A stretch of DNA of 64,000 nucleotides, taken from Rhypophila decipiens. Taxonomy: Eukaryota > Ascomycota > Sordariomycetes > Sordariales > Naviculisporaceae. The DNA lies in the NCBI GenBank assembly GCA_033297075.1, contig MU858045.1, positions 682,001 through 746,000 of the forward strand. The letters are read 5' to 3'. Numbering within the stretch: position 1 is the stretch's first letter; each line of letters begins with the position of its first letter. The translations under genes and the position numbers were made by a program. Of the stretch, positions 10,522 through 22,482 are shown in pieces. A model generated the notes under the pieces. That model saw nothing but the letters and a program-made list of their open reading frames with translations, was not told the origin of the DNA and ran no database searches.

Positions 10522-11819
10522 GGCTTCGGTGTAAATGACTGCTCAAGATAGCAGTTCTGGTCGCAAAGCAAGATCGCGGATGGATGTTGCGGCGGGGAGC
10601 TTTGCCTCCTCGGTTCAACAAGCTTTAAATAAAATCGACGAGGCGGTAACGGGAAACCGGAGAGCCGATCTTATTGATGTGACATGCTTGGCGAGATTGG
10701 GTTAAGCTAGGATTGGGCGATTTAAAGTGGGAGATTGGCAGCAAAGAGATACCAAAAGATGATGGAAAATTCTATGATTCAAAGAAAAAATGGATGGTCA
10801 AGTGGTGTCAAATCTTTGCAACAATAGGGAGAAAACAGGTCCATCAAAATTCGGGGGACGTCAATTCATCTCGTCTTTTGCTCTTGCATTTTGCCTGCTC
10901 TCCAACAATGGCGGTTCCACAAGTGTTGAGTTGGCCCTGCCTAGGCGAGCGTCTTGGGCTGGGGCTTTCCCTCCTCGCGGCGACTCGAGCGCTTCAAGGT
11001 TCTGCAGGGTCTTGAAGATCTCGCCTTTTGCCAGTTGTTGAGGAAGGCGAGACAGACCTGAACGAATCAATCGGTCCCAACAGTCTGCTCAATCGGTGAG
11101 TGCCAGCTGCCGGGGAACCACTTGAAGCGGTCCCTGAAAGCCTGTGCTTGTGCTTGTGCCACCCCAGATTTGTGCTAATGGACGATTTTAGGCAGTGGAT
11201 TGACACGTGAAAGAGGTCGCTCAAATCAGGTGTGGGAGGTGTACATGTCGTTACATAAGCCGCAAGAGCTGACAAGTACACCACAAGGCAAGTGCCAGAC
11301 TGGTATTTACCAAGCCGGCCAGGAAGGAACGAAGAATGCTTTCGTTTGACAATTGAAGCCGTACAGGTCACAAACCTAGAAAACCAGATAGTGGATTTCA
11401 AAATCCAATTTGAATATGCATGATTCATTCTTCATTCTTCAACCCTTCTCATCCTCCCCTTCCGATGCAAATCACAGCACAAGTCGAGCACCATAATGCA
11501 ACGTTCCCAATTTTTCTGTCGCCTGTATGAGCCTCAAAGAAAGCCAAAGCGCCTGCCGTATGTATTTGTGTCGGACTTTAAACATTAAAGGTGAGTAATT
11601 ATAACAAGGTCCTCCTCCAAACAATCTTTCTTGAGCCATTGCTTCACATCGACGGCTTATTGATATGGCATCTGCCGCTGACTAGAAAATCAGATCAGCC
11701 AACGGCAGACTGCAGAACATATGCCACCTGGCGTCCCAAAGCATTGTTCCGTCCCGTCAAACGCGACTCCTCATGACCTAGTCCAGCGGGACCACGAACC
11801 CAACTGTCGCGCCTGCCTT
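10522..11819. other. Intergenic between phosphotransferase and GPI-protein genes
   Basis: Contains the phosphotransferase promoter and 3' flank of the GPI-anchored protein gene. Small opposing open frames at 10.7-11.4 kb carry no recognisable motif and I do not call them genes. Confidence 0.45.
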
Positions 11820-12550
11820 TTACAGCATGATGGCAAATCCAGCAAACAAGCTGGTCAACACGACGGCCAACCCATATGTCTGTCCAAAGTGAAGGGCCCC
11901 CGCACCAGAGTTGTTGCTGTTGCCGTTCGCGTTGGCGGGATCGGTCGGCTCACCGGCAAGTCCGTCAAAGACCTGGTTGGGGTCCTTGGAAGGTGTTGCC
12001 GTTGGTGCGAGGGTGCCGGTGCTGGTGGAGTTCACCTTCTGGGGGTTCTGAGCTCCGCAAGGGTGGTCCTCACGGCAGTCGTTTGCACATTGGTTGTTCC
12101 AGGGCCCGCATTCCTCGACGCACTTGTTTCCGTATTCCTGGCAGGTGTGGAAGGGGATCGTCATGGAATACTCGGAAAGGTTGGGTCGCATTTGATTGGC
12201 GCAGAGGCAGCCATATTGCAGAGTTTCCTGGGTTGGGGTGGGGTGTGAGCAAGGACATGTTCCGGTTTGACTCTGGCTCAGGAAATTGGAAACATACCGG
12301 TGTGCAGGAGTTGTCAATGACGGGGCCGGGCGAAATACTCTGGCAGATGAGGGGGCAGGCAGCCGTTTGATCTCTGCACCAAACAACTGTTGTCTTGTCA
12401 GCAACCATCGTCACAACGATCATGAATGATGCTGTAGATTCGGAACACACTTCGCAGGGAAAGAGGAACAGCTGTGGTGTTGATCCAATAGTCGGCCGAG
12501 ACGGTAGCGGCGCCAGCGAGGGCGAGGAGAGTGGCCTTGAAGGAAACCAT
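11820..12550 (-). CDS. Small GPI-anchored Cys-rich protein, DUF7707-like
   Basis: Exons (minus strand) 12550-12451, 12386-12298 and 12227-11820 encode 198 residues. A signal peptide (MVSFKATLLALAGAATVSA) precedes DYWINTTAVPLSLR, then a Cys-rich domain: WCRDQTAACPLICQ, the second-exon end DNSCTP, and YGCLCANQ, HTCQEYGNKCVEECG and NQCANDCREDHPCG in the third exon. This cysteine pattern is that of the fungal DUF7707 family of cell-wall or surface proteins of unknown role. A Ser/Thr/Asn-rich linker follows, then a C-terminal hydrophobic tail (GLAVVLTSLFAGFAIML) preceded by small residues (NNSGAG), as in a GPI-attachment signal. The family assignment is from memory of the pattern; secretion and anchoring follow directly from the ends. 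Confidence 0.85.
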
Positions 12551-15500
12551 TGTGATGTTGTTTGATGCTATTCGGGAATCGGTTGGGTGATGGCGCGGCT
12601 ATGGACGAGCAACAGGTAAGCAATTGCATTCGGGGAGAGAAGGTTGACCCAGTTACAAGTACTGCATTCCAACGGTATTTACTTACGCGAGACACGGAGC
12701 TAAGAGACGACGATGAGGTGAGCAACGGTAAACTAACGACGGGCTACCCGGGTAAACAAAAGCAACTCCGGAGGAATTAAAAAATGCAAGATAACGAGGG
12801 CGAACGAACGAGAAAAAGACGGCCAAGGAGATCTAGGTGCGTTGAGCGAGTGATGGCACGTAAACCCTTGGGGAGAAGAGGAGGTCGTTGCGATGAAAGT
12901 GACCGTTGTAGGAGTAAAAACAGTGATTAAAGGAAGAGAGAGAAAATAGGAGCCAAGCCTCTGGCCTCTTCCCCCCGGCCCCCCAGCTCCATGAACGCCG
13001 GGACCACGATGGTGAGATTACAAAAAAATACGTCCACTTGGCCCAATTTTGCAGTGCAATTAACTGCTGATATGCGCCTCGAGCTTGGGGCTTGGACTAT
13101 CCCTGATATGGAGGTTCCGGGGCGCCGCATGTTCCCCCTTTGCAGGGATGACGCTGCTGCAGCGGGGAGCTTGCGCCAATCAGGACCCATCGGGGGATTG
13201 AAATCGGACGGAGGTTGGGCGGGAATGGGAGACCATCACATTTTCTCGTGTTCCCTGCAACGATGCATTGTCGATGAAATGCAATGACTTGTTTTGGTGT
13301 TTTGTTTGGATATCAAATTCCTCGGGTTCTGGTCAAATGCTGTTTTTCTATCAGATGAACATGATCATGAGAACAACAAACCCGCTATTTAGTCCGTATC
13401 ACTACGGGCCTGTCTGGATGGCATGCTTTTTCACGCCCAAAATTCCGAGCTGCCAGGTAGACACACGGATTCGTGCATATCTGAACGGGCGGGCAGTGAC
13501 AGAAAGCTCGGCCTCCCGCGAAAGGTTTCCCATGTCAAAAGTTGGGCCAACAGCCGGCGTGCCGATCTGTCGCTGTCAGTTGTCCTACCAGCTGCACGGA
13601 CGGCTACAGTAGTATTAACAACGCAAAATGGCGATTTTGGTTTGTTTGCTATCTTCGGTGAGTCTCCAGTCTCACGGCGCGGAAAAGGATGCACAATCTG
13701 CGGTGGATGTGGCAACGAAACGAAACGAAACATCCGAGCAGTTCTTACCGTAAGCTCCGGTGTTCCACTCTTGTTAACAAACATCCAGATCTAGACACTG
13801 CACTAACTGATAGACACAGAAGGTCAGGCCATCAACTCCCGCGCTTGATATCTATACCTCCTCTTGGCTCCTGGAACACGAGCTGCTTCTACTGCGTCGA
13901 TTTCGAGATGGTTCCAATCAGAACCCCTCCCCCACATTCGGCTGGCTGGGCTAAGGAACGGCAAAAAACGAGAGTTTATAGCAGGTGAGAACTTGCAGTC
14001 TGGCGTTGCAGTCAAAGCCCGTAATGGACCCTCTGCTACATATTTATTTGTAGAGGATGCTTATAAGGATCTCACTCGTGTTGTTGGTGGCGGCGAGACA
14101 GAGTGGGGGGGTTGTCCGACGGCACTGTCGACTTTATACGAGCTTTCCCACCACCATCACGACCAACGCCACTTGGGTCGATGAAGACTGACGACGGGCT
14201 TGGCAGTTCATTCTCTTTGCTCTATATACTATGATAGTCTCTCGTCCTCCATCTCGACCTGTTCCGAATTTCCGTCCAGTCGTTCCGGGTTCGTCGGTAA
14301 TCGTCAAGTAAAGGCATAAACAATACAGTTGACACGATCTCACAGCCCAGAATTCTAAATATGACGTCCAACTCCTTACACGCCACTCGCCAGCAGGATG
14401 ATCTTAGCCCTGCGATTGGTCTCACAGCTCTTTATACGCAGATCCAGCCAGCAGCTGAGATCCAGTGCTCCTAAACGAGACTGCGTAATATTTTGAACAA
14501 GTCTGTCTCGTTTTTGTGTCGAGTATCACAGCTTCGTTCACGCAGTGACGCATGCTATGCAGGTCAACCGAGGATGAGCATCAGACTATCAACCGCGAGA
14601 TTTCAAGGCCCTGCAAACCGTTGATAAGGTAATGATACTGTGGTGCGCCGGAGCCGAAGCTGTTATGAACTTCCGAGACACAAACACTGGTGGTTCAAGT
14701 CATGGGCAGGACAGCATTGTTAATTGACGGTTGATCGGTGAGCTTTCACACCGATTGGCAAGTAATTCTCCGAAGCCCGGTCCCTTCGCCGATTGGATGC
14801 CGACCCGGGTGGTTGCAATGGTTCCACAGATTCAGAGCCCGGGACCGGCCCCGCCCTTCCACTCTCAGGGTGGTTGGAGAATACCAATGACCTCAAACTT
14901 CAGTCTTCGGTCCTCGAGAAGTCGGCATCTCGAGAACCCACCGCTCATTTGGAGGACAACGCGGAGGGAAAAACCATCTCTACCGCCTTCCCTTTCGTCA
15001 AGTCATCGGCGGTAGAAGTTCAGAGTTGACGGAGTATAAACCCTCACCCCCCCCCGGATGGAGGATTTCTCTTTTTATCTCTCACGACTCCAGGAGAGTT
15101 GTACTAGTCAGAGGCAGAACATTCGCAGCAAAGTTCACATACCTTGAGCTCGCCAAATAACATGTTTGAGGAGGTTGAGCTATGGATCATTCATACCTGT
15201 GTTGATGTCATGTTTCCTCGAACGAGAATTGAAAACTACTAGGTGAAGCAGCGAGGCCTTTCTCTTTCCCTCAAGAGCTCATCGTGTCGTCCTGATCTCA
15301 ACTCACGGACACCGTCCGCCCGCCTGCATCTCTTCCTTTCTCCTTTCTCATGCACATAGTATTAGATATCTCGGCAAATATTCACTGTTTCGAGGTTCAA
15401 ATGCCTCGAACGTCACCATGATATGGCGGTGAAGAGGTTGGTGTCCCGTGCCGGGCTCTCCCAAGCCACAATTCAGGCTCACAATCTCGCGGTCGTCGTT

Positions 15501-16522
15501 TGCCTGGACCTATATGCATCAGAGGCTCATTGCGACTGGATTACTCAGTCCTCCCTCTCCAGGGCCAATGTCATCACACGATGTGTAACGGTCTAGGTCT
15601 TGAACCAGTCAACCCGGGGTGCAGAGGAAGGAGGGGACTCTAGATCAATGGATCGCAGCATGATTGCTAAGCTTTTCCGCCGTGGTGGTAAAGAACGGTA
15701 TCCAATCGTTGTACGACATCTCTCGCGGGGAAGTTGAACCGATGGTCGTCATGCACCGGCACTGACTTTGACCAATCCCAAGCTTTCCTCTCAGCTTGAT
15801 TTGGAAGGAAGATAGAGCAGCGATATCGCGAGTTCTCTTGGAAGCGAAGGCCGGGATAGGAGGCAACATGTCAAAGTAAGCATTCTCGATACTACATTCA
15901 GGGTGCAAGAATAGATTGACTTGTCACAGCCTTGTGCTCTGGGGAGTACCTTTCTTTGTCCATTACTAAGGCCCTGGCATCATCATACCGGTTGAGTGGG
16001 ACCATTCTAGACTCTACTCTCCAGACTTGTTGCTCAGTTGCTATCAGGCTCGCGTAGCCGAGAAGGCACAATTCCTATTGTCTGGAACTGAATTCATGCC
16101 TCCTATCATCGGGGAGGGGTTGAATGCGGATGAATAAGTGATTTGGAACCATGGGACGGCCATCACAAAGCAACTCAACGTGCTTCTCTTTCTCTCCACA
16201 CAAGGCATGGCTGCATGCGGGAAGTCGACGGGGAGAGCTTGGTCATGGGGCAAACAACACATCAAGGTCGACAGCTGCGATATAGGCGCTGTTCATAATT
16301 ATTCGTGATGTGATTTTGAAGCTGGACCTGCTCAACTATAAAGTCAACGCCCTTGGCGATTGTTTGTATCAAAAGATCGTGAGAGCAGACTTTGATCATC
16401 TACAAGACATATTCTACCTCACTTGCACAAATTCAATTTGTTTGACACTATACTGCCAGGATATATCTTTGACGGACTCCAACAGACAATCATCACGCAA
16501 CACCAGCATAAACACCAGCATA
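12551..16522. other. Four-kilobase stretch without a recognisable gene
   Basis: I read both strands and found only short overlapping frames of low-information sequence, for example around 13.4-14.2 kb and 14.7-15.0 kb. None shows a conserved motif or chains into a spliced product I could defend. A C-tract lies near 15045-15055. A noncoding RNA or a fast-evolving small gene cannot be excluded. Confidence 0.45.
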
Positions 16523-16523
16523 A
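16500..16523 (+). repeat. 12-bp tandem duplication ending on the SDR start codon
   Basis: The unit ACACCAGCATAA is present twice head to tail; the last A of copy 2 is the A of the start codon at 16523. Confidence 0.9.
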
Positions 16524-17620
16524 TGCCGTCCACACTCCTGACCGGTGCCAACTCGTTCGTGGCCGCGCATATTATCAATGCCCTCATCGAAGCCGGCCAC
16601 CACGTCACAGGCACCGTCCGCAGAGCCTCCTCAGCAGACGAGATCTTTGCCCTCCATCCCGAGTGGAAAGACCACCTCGACATTGTCGTCGTCGACGACT
16701 TTACCAACCAAACTCGATGGGAAGATCTCTTCAAGACCAACCAGTTTGATCATGTATGTCTCGTACACTCTCTATCACCTCCCAACTAAACTTAACTTTC
16801 CTCTTCTCAGGTCGCCCACGTAGCAGCACCCCTAGTCGACATTCCCGGCACCACAGACTACGACACGCACTTCTACCACCCCAACGTAGAAGGGAACCTC
16901 TCCCTCCTCCGCGCCGCGCACAACTTCGGCTCTCCAAGCCTGAAGAGCATCGTAGTAACCGGCTCCATAAACGCAGCCACAACCGGTTCACCAGACGAAC
17001 TCTCGGCCGGCCCAATAACCTCCACCACCTGGGTCCCCATCTCCCAAGACGAAGCCCGCGCTCTCAAATCAAACGCATACATGTCCTACTGCTCTGGAAA
17101 AAAAGAAGGCGAACATGCCATCTGGAACTTTGTCGAGCAACAAAAGCCCACTTTCAGCGTTACTGTCTTTCTACCAGCCTTGATTTTTGGCCCCCCTATT
17201 GAGCCGCTCCATGGGGGCGTCAAAGGATTGCATTACAGCGCGGGGGTCATTTATAGCTTGATAAACGGGACGTATGACAAGATTCCGGACACCACATTCC
17301 CGTCGTATATCGACGTCAGGGACTTGGCGACTGCTCATGTACGGGCGTTGACCGAGGAGCGGGTCAAGAACAAGAGGCTGTTGATTGGGGGGAGGAAGAG
17401 TACTTATACGGATCTTGTTAGGGGTTTGGGGAAGGCTGAGGTTTTGAAGGGGAGAAAGCTGCCCGAGGAGAGTGGTGAGGATCTGAGGGTTACGCTTGCT
17501 AGGATCGAGGCGGATGAGGCGAATACTATCTTGATGGGGGGCGAGGGGGGGTTTAGGAGCTTGGAAGTCACTATGAGGGATACTGCTGAGCGGCTTGTCG
17601 AGTTGGAGAGGGAGGGCTGA
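16523..17620 (+). CDS. NAD(P)-dependent extended SDR (ketone/aldehyde reductase, epimerase fold)
   Basis: Exons 16523-16753 and 16811-17620 (57-nt intron, GTATGT..CTCAG) encode 346 residues. The protein resembles fungal dihydroflavonol-reductase/GRP2-like ketoreductases. It opens with the nucleotide-binding strand LLTGANSFVAAHI (residues 5-17). The second and third glycines of the usual TGxxGxxG are Ser and Ala here, a variant I believe occurs in this fungal group. Catalytic candidates are Ser129 (VVTGSINA), Tyr170 and Lys174 (YCSGK). The FLPALIFGPP and PSYIDVRDLATAHVRAL motifs of the family are present, as is a C-terminal substrate-binding part. Codon choice shifts from C-ending to G/T-ending along the second exon. 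The substrate is unknown, and no biosynthetic partner genes are adjacent. Confidence 0.85.
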
Positions 17621-18585
17621 GGACTTGTGCATAGGGGTTGAGGTGAGGAAAAGGGGGTTCTTGGGATATGATGGAGGTGAGGGAAAGGGGGAGGGGCTCG
17701 TCTTCCGAATTTGACCGGGTCGTGGAGTCGTGGTGCATTTAGCAGTGAGGCATTCATAGAATTTGGTCTGAATTGACTTTTGTATCTTCATGCCTATGCT
17801 GTGTTGATTTGCATATCAATGTCATCCCCGTGAGTCGGTCTTTGCGGGAAACATTTGATGCTGAAGAGCCGCTGTAAGTCAGTGAAACGGAGCCCTGTAA
17901 GGAAACAATGCACAGGCCGCCCCACCGCTAATCTAACCGCCTGAACTGTGCGGGTTCCTCGCTACCCACCCCGGTACGGATACCCCGGACGGTTCGGGGA
18001 TTTTGGGAGTCGAAAAGATTGGACGGAACCTCTGCCGTGTGGGGAATGACGAGACCCAAAGAGAACAGCAAGAACGACCTCGTGAGATGGTGCTCGAGGT
18101 TCTGGCCAGTCCAAGTCTTCCATCCAGAGGGCGCCACGCTTCGCCGATATCATCATCCTTTGTCCCATCGAGCCATATTCTATTCAGCAGCCAGCATCGT
18201 GTCATTTATTCGTGTGATACTCTTCAAGTACTCTTTACCACATAAGCTACAAGTTGTCATCGACCCAGTAATCATTTAACCGCCCCACTTACAAGTGAAT
18301 CGCATCGCAGCGCAAAGCCAGCAAACAGGGTCGCAATCTCGAATGCGCTGACCCAAGCTGGTCCTAGTCGGCCGTTCAACATTTTTTCTCTCTCCCCCTC
18401 TTTCATTCCAGATCCAGCTAAAAGACCACCGTTCCACCACATTGACAAGTGACCACCGTTGCACTGTCTTGTGTACCTGAGCGATTTGGCCTTTGACAAT
18501 CGCCGTCGACTTGTTGCGCCGAACCGATCGACTCCCAGTCCGCGACCAAAGAATCCCCTCCCACGTTTCGCCTCCGATGGCTTGA
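17621..18585. other. Intergenic before YPT35
   Basis: Includes the YPT35 promoter and leader. A two-codon upstream ORF, ATG GCT TGA at 18577-18585, abuts the YPT35 start. Nothing else was recognised. Confidence 0.5.
18577..18585 (+). promoter_or_regulatory. Minimal uORF (ATG GCT TGA) abutting the YPT35 start codon
   Basis: A start codon followed by one sense codon and TGA, immediately followed by the main ATG at 18586. Both are in the same frame. It is seen directly; its use depends on the transcript start lying upstream. Confidence 0.55.
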
Positions 18586-19608
18586 ATGGCGTCAGAGACA
18601 CTGCAAGAATACCCGTCGCAACAACTCGCCATTGGCAGTAATGGCGTCCATGAGCTGTCCTCCCCGAACGGGAGGCATAAGCAGGACCGGCAGACCCCGC
18701 GATCCATGATCTTCGGCCAAGACGAAGGCGAAGGGCGCACCGTCAATCGGCCGTCCCTGTTTGGGGAAGCTGACGACCTTCCTGCAAGGAGCAATAGTTT
18801 CCTGTTCGGTGAGGAGGAGGAGGAGGAGGAGGATAGAAATTCCGGGGCTGTGACTTCACCCTCTGTCACATCCCCTCCGTACTGGATGCTGTCTCACGGC
18901 CGGCCCGGGGAAGAAAGGCCCGGACGGCCAGGGACGGGAGGAGGGTCGAGGCACGCCCGCGCCGTCTCCAATGCGTCGGTCGATAGCGTGTTACCCCGGG
19001 ATGCGATCACGCTCCAGGACAACGAGCTCGAAGACGACGACGATCGGCCTGGTAGCGGTGACGTCTACGGGCGGGACAGGAATCGGGCATGCTGGGCCAA
19101 GAGCGTCAAGATCGTGGACAGCGTGCTGGTCAACGGGAGCGCGACGAACATCGGGGCTTTTGTGGTTTGGAATATCCGGGTCGAGACGTTGAATGTAGGT
19201 TTGCTGGATCTGATGAATGGGAGAAACGGTTATGCATGATTTAACCTTATGCTAACCGTCAAATCAACAATCAACAGGGCTCATACATGAATATACGAAA
19301 ACGGTACTCAGAGTTTGACGATCTCAGGCAACGGCTTGTGCAGACCTTTCCCAACTTTGAGGCTGCCGTGCCGGTCCTGCCGCCCAAGAGCGTCATCTCC
19401 AAGTTCCGACCCAAGTTTCTTGAGAAGAGACGGGCCGGGCTGCAGTATTTCTTGAAGTAGGTTTTGCCGCCATTTACCGCCAACATGTACTTGGCATGTC
19501 GTTTTCTACGATTGGTACGGATGATGCTAACATCTTGTCCCAAGTTGTATACTTCTCAACCCGGAATTCTCGGGGTCTCCTGTCTTGAAGGAGTTTCTTT
19601 TTGCATGA
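18586..19608 (+). CDS. YPT35: Endosomal/vacuolar PX-domain protein Ypt35
   Basis: Exons 18586-19194, 19278-19456 and 19545-19608 encode 283 residues. Ypt35 is a PI3P-binding PX protein that in yeast recruits Vps13 to endosomes and vacuole contact sites. The first ~165 residues are disordered, with SSPNGRHK, a run of seven Glu (GAG repeat, 18811-18831), and Ser/Pro-rich stretches. The PX domain begins near residue 168 (WAKSVKIVDSVLVNGS) and contains the phosphoinositide-binding RKRYSEFDDL (Arg212 region), the proline-rich VPVLPPKSVISKFRP loop and the final helix RAGLQYFLNCILLNPEF. Introns are GTAGGT..CAG and GTAGGT..AAG, the latter with a GCTAAC branch site. The yeast N-terminal region carries a PxP motif for Vps13; I see prolines but no clear match. 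Confidence 0.9.
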
Positions 19609-20471
19609 GAAAAATGAGAAAGGAAGACGCGTAATACCAGGAATAAGTCGCGGATTGGATACATGCATACAGTATGGATACTACCCGCCGGGAAGCCTGA
19701 CTACATCGAAATGAGGGACTCGGAAGGGTTTCAAGAGAGCTTGGAAGACAGTATTTTCATTTGTACATAGTTTGCGGGCGCAATCACCGCGTTGAGTACA
19801 TAGACTGGCGGTAAGATTTACTTACGAAATAATATTCGGATATAATCAGCTTTTTGGGTGTTAACAGCGCTTCGGTGCCAATAAGGTGGCAACTGGAAGA
19901 CTGCAATCAAATGTATATAATGTCTGCTGATGATTCACCTGCTATCTCCTTTTGGCGTTGGCAGTTCCTCCATGTCCTGATATCATTCGGCGCGGGCTTC
20001 GTTCCACTGCGACTTTCTTTTCGGCGATTAGCTGCTGTGACCATGGATTCAATGCCAAGACTTTTGCCATCGGCGTTAACAAGCTCACGACCACAGGACC
20101 GGTCTCGGATCTTGTATCTTTTTTTCTCTCCTTCGCTCTTAAGCATGACCGTTTTAAGACAGCGGGCATTCATCCGCAAGACCGGACTTTAAGCCTGCTC
20201 GTTATTATGGTCGAACGATTCTTGAGTATCCGTAAATCTTTCTAAAATCCGGGTCGTTGCGATGAGAGCGGCCGACATGACGTAAAATGAACAGTTGGAA
20301 TATTTACACTACTTATATAAACAATAAAGGTGCCCAGAGAGATAGATGGGCTTGCAATCAGACATTTACTCATCACTTGCTCTTTGCAATATTCTTAAGA
20401 AGTAAATCTTTTCTTTCACTTGTACCTACCTACCTAACTCCAAACAGACCAGAAACAAACCCCTCGGCACA
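19609..20471. other. Intergenic before the classical SDR gene
   Basis: Several overlapping frames are open on both strands at 19.85-20.25 kb without recognisable motifs. Near the right end lies the promoter of the next gene, with a TATATAA box. Confidence 0.45.
20314..20320 (+). promoter_or_regulatory. TATATAA box of the SDR gene
   Basis: A TATATAA heptamer lies 152 bp upstream of the ATG at 20472, followed by a pyrimidine-rich leader. Confidence 0.4.
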
Positions 20472-21534
20472 ATGGCAGCATCCCAAGTCCCTGTCTGGTT
20501 CATAACAGGCGCATCAAGCGGCTTCGGCGAGGCCATCGCCTTCGAGGCTCTTTCCCGCGGGCACAAAGTCATAGCCACAGCTCGCAACTCGTCCAAGCTA
20601 GGCAAGCTCACAGATGCCGGGGCAAAGGTCATGGACCTCGACGTGACAAGCGACGATGACACTCTCGGCGACAAACTCAAGGGAGCAAATGCCCTGTACG
20701 GGAGAATCACCCATGTTGCTAGTTGTGCTGGGTACATCCTCGAGGGAACAGTTGAGGAGGCTAGGTGAGTACATACCTAAACATAGATTCTTCTGAGATT
20801 TGAGCAAAGACAGCATATGCTAACAAGGTAATGGCAATAATAGTGCCAAAGAAGTCTACGACATATTCAACACCAACGTCCTTGGAACGGCTAGCATCGC
20901 CCGGGCAGTGGCGCCTTACCTCCGTGAAGCAGCTCAGCAAGGCCATCAGACAGCGCTGGCCAACTTTGGGAGTCTGGGAAGCTGGACGTCTAATGCTGCT
21001 GTTGCTCATTGTATGTAAATAAATCCAACTCAACTCACCTCAAAACCTACCACCTAATTAGCACAGAACAAGGCTGACTGACTATGATGACAAACAGACT
21101 GCAGCACCAAATTCGCAGTAACGGGCCTAACACTAGGTCTAGCCGAGGAACTCTCACCATTCGGCATATCCGTCTGCTCCATCGAGCCGGGGTACACGAG
21201 GACGGGCTTTCTCGTTGGAAGCAGTGGGCATCGCGTCAAGACAGCCAGGACATTAGACGTCTATTCCGCCGGCGGGAACGGGAACCATCCAGCTGCCGCG
21301 GTGAGGGGGGCTATGGAGGCGTACAGCGGGAAACAGCCCAACGATGTCGTCAAGTGCGCGAGGGTTATTGTTGATGTCTTGACGCGGGAGGGAGTTGCGC
21401 AGGGACGGGAGATCCCTGTGAGATTGGTGCTGGGGGCGGATTGTTACGAGACTGCCAAGAAGGCGTCTGAGGATGCGCTTGGGTGGTTGAAGGATTGGGA
21501 GGGGGTTAGTGTTTCTGTGGGGCATGATGAGTAG
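20472..21534 (+). CDS. Classical short-chain dehydrogenase/reductase
   Basis: Exons 20472-20764, 20844-21010 and 21098-21534 encode 298 residues; all phases fit. The protein is an NAD(P)-dependent oxidoreductase of the classical SDR family. The cofactor motif TGASSGFG is at residues 12-19, with an arginine-bearing TARNSSKL at the end of strand 2, suggesting NADP preference. The catalytic set is Ser141 (NFGSLGSW), Tyr154 and Lys158 (YCSTK), with the expected 13-residue Ser-Tyr spacing. The Tyr codon is split by intron 2. GISVCSIEPGYTRTGFL is the PG-motif loop after the catalytic helix. It resembles fungal proteins annotated as oxidoreductases near retinol-dehydrogenase or YusZ-like SDRs; the substrate is unknown. 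Confidence 0.88.
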
Positions 21535-22482
21535 GTACGGAGTACGGATACGGATAGGTAGGTCCATAATGATGGGCATGTTGATGAGGCTGAGAACTTG
21601 ATGAATGATGATCCCGTCGGGCGGGTGGGAAAGGGGAGGTTCGGTTGCCCCCGTCGGGAGGTTTGATTTCCCCGGTTGTTGCTATTTTAGACGCCGTCGG
21701 TGATGTAGCACAAGATTAGATCTCCGTCGTTGTTTGATGAAGTACCGTTGATGATAAAAGTCGTGCGTTTATTGGTTCGACATTTGAAGCTGGCGTGTAT
21801 TTCGGGCCAACATGAATCAAGTCTGGAGCTCTGCTTGGCATGGAGCTTGTAGGGCTGATTTCAGCGGCCTCGGTGGGGAAGCTTGCGCCTCGGCTTGGCC
21901 GACCAATCACAGGAGAGAATCGCACCTTCCAAGACCGGCCCCAGGACGACCTGGCTGGCCGTCGGGGAATTGTTTTCTTTGCGCAAACTTCAAGCGCCAT
22001 GTGCTGTTCAAGCTCTGAGGCTCTTCTTCCTGGCCGATGGCAGGCAGTGGTAGGCTATCAAAGTCCTATCCTGGTGCCAACAGCTCTGCTGTGCGACGAG
22101 ATGGACCCATGCAAAAGCAGATCAACCTCTCTTTGATGCCCTTCTGTGGACCCGGAGCTATGGTCTGACTCTCCTGTGTAGCCATAACCGCCTGTCTTTG
22201 TTCGTACGGGGTAGCTTCAAGGTGTAGAGCTAACAATACAAAATGGATTCCCGAGAAAGCTCCTGGGGGGGAAGGATGAATATGGACACGGGATAAAATA
22301 TGCTTTCGTCCCAACACTTTGGATGACCTGGGGATCTGGAACCCGGTGTCTCCATATTCTTTCATCACCATTTTTGCAGCTGCCAGGTGCACTGCCGCAT
22401 TGCTTACGAGTATTTTTGATAGAGACAACATCTCGAAGGATTTTTTATTCTCTTATTGCAACCAAGAGCACCTTAGACAACC
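21535..22482. other. Intergenic between SDR and IQM-like genes
   Basis: Short repetitive TACGGATA/TAGGTAGG words follow the SDR stop. The remainder holds no supported gene and should include the promoter of the IQM-like gene. Confidence 0.45.

Noticed and set aside
15391..15408. CGAGG-TTCAAATG-CCTCG hairpin resembling a T-arm
   Set aside because: The loop has eight bases, the G53-C61 pair is wrong, and no cloverleaf can be built around it.
19907..20245. Overlapping open frames on both strands, one minus frame with an ALNPWSQQLIAEKKVAVER segment reminiscent of an ASCH/PUA-like fold
   Set aside because: Three or more frames are open over the same bases, no start or splice context is convincing, and the resemblance is short.
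16523..21534. Possible secondary-metabolite cluster (two SDR genes within 5 kb)
   Set aside because: A YPT35 gene separates them and there is no PKS, NRPS, terpene synthase, P450, methyltransferase or cluster regulator nearby.
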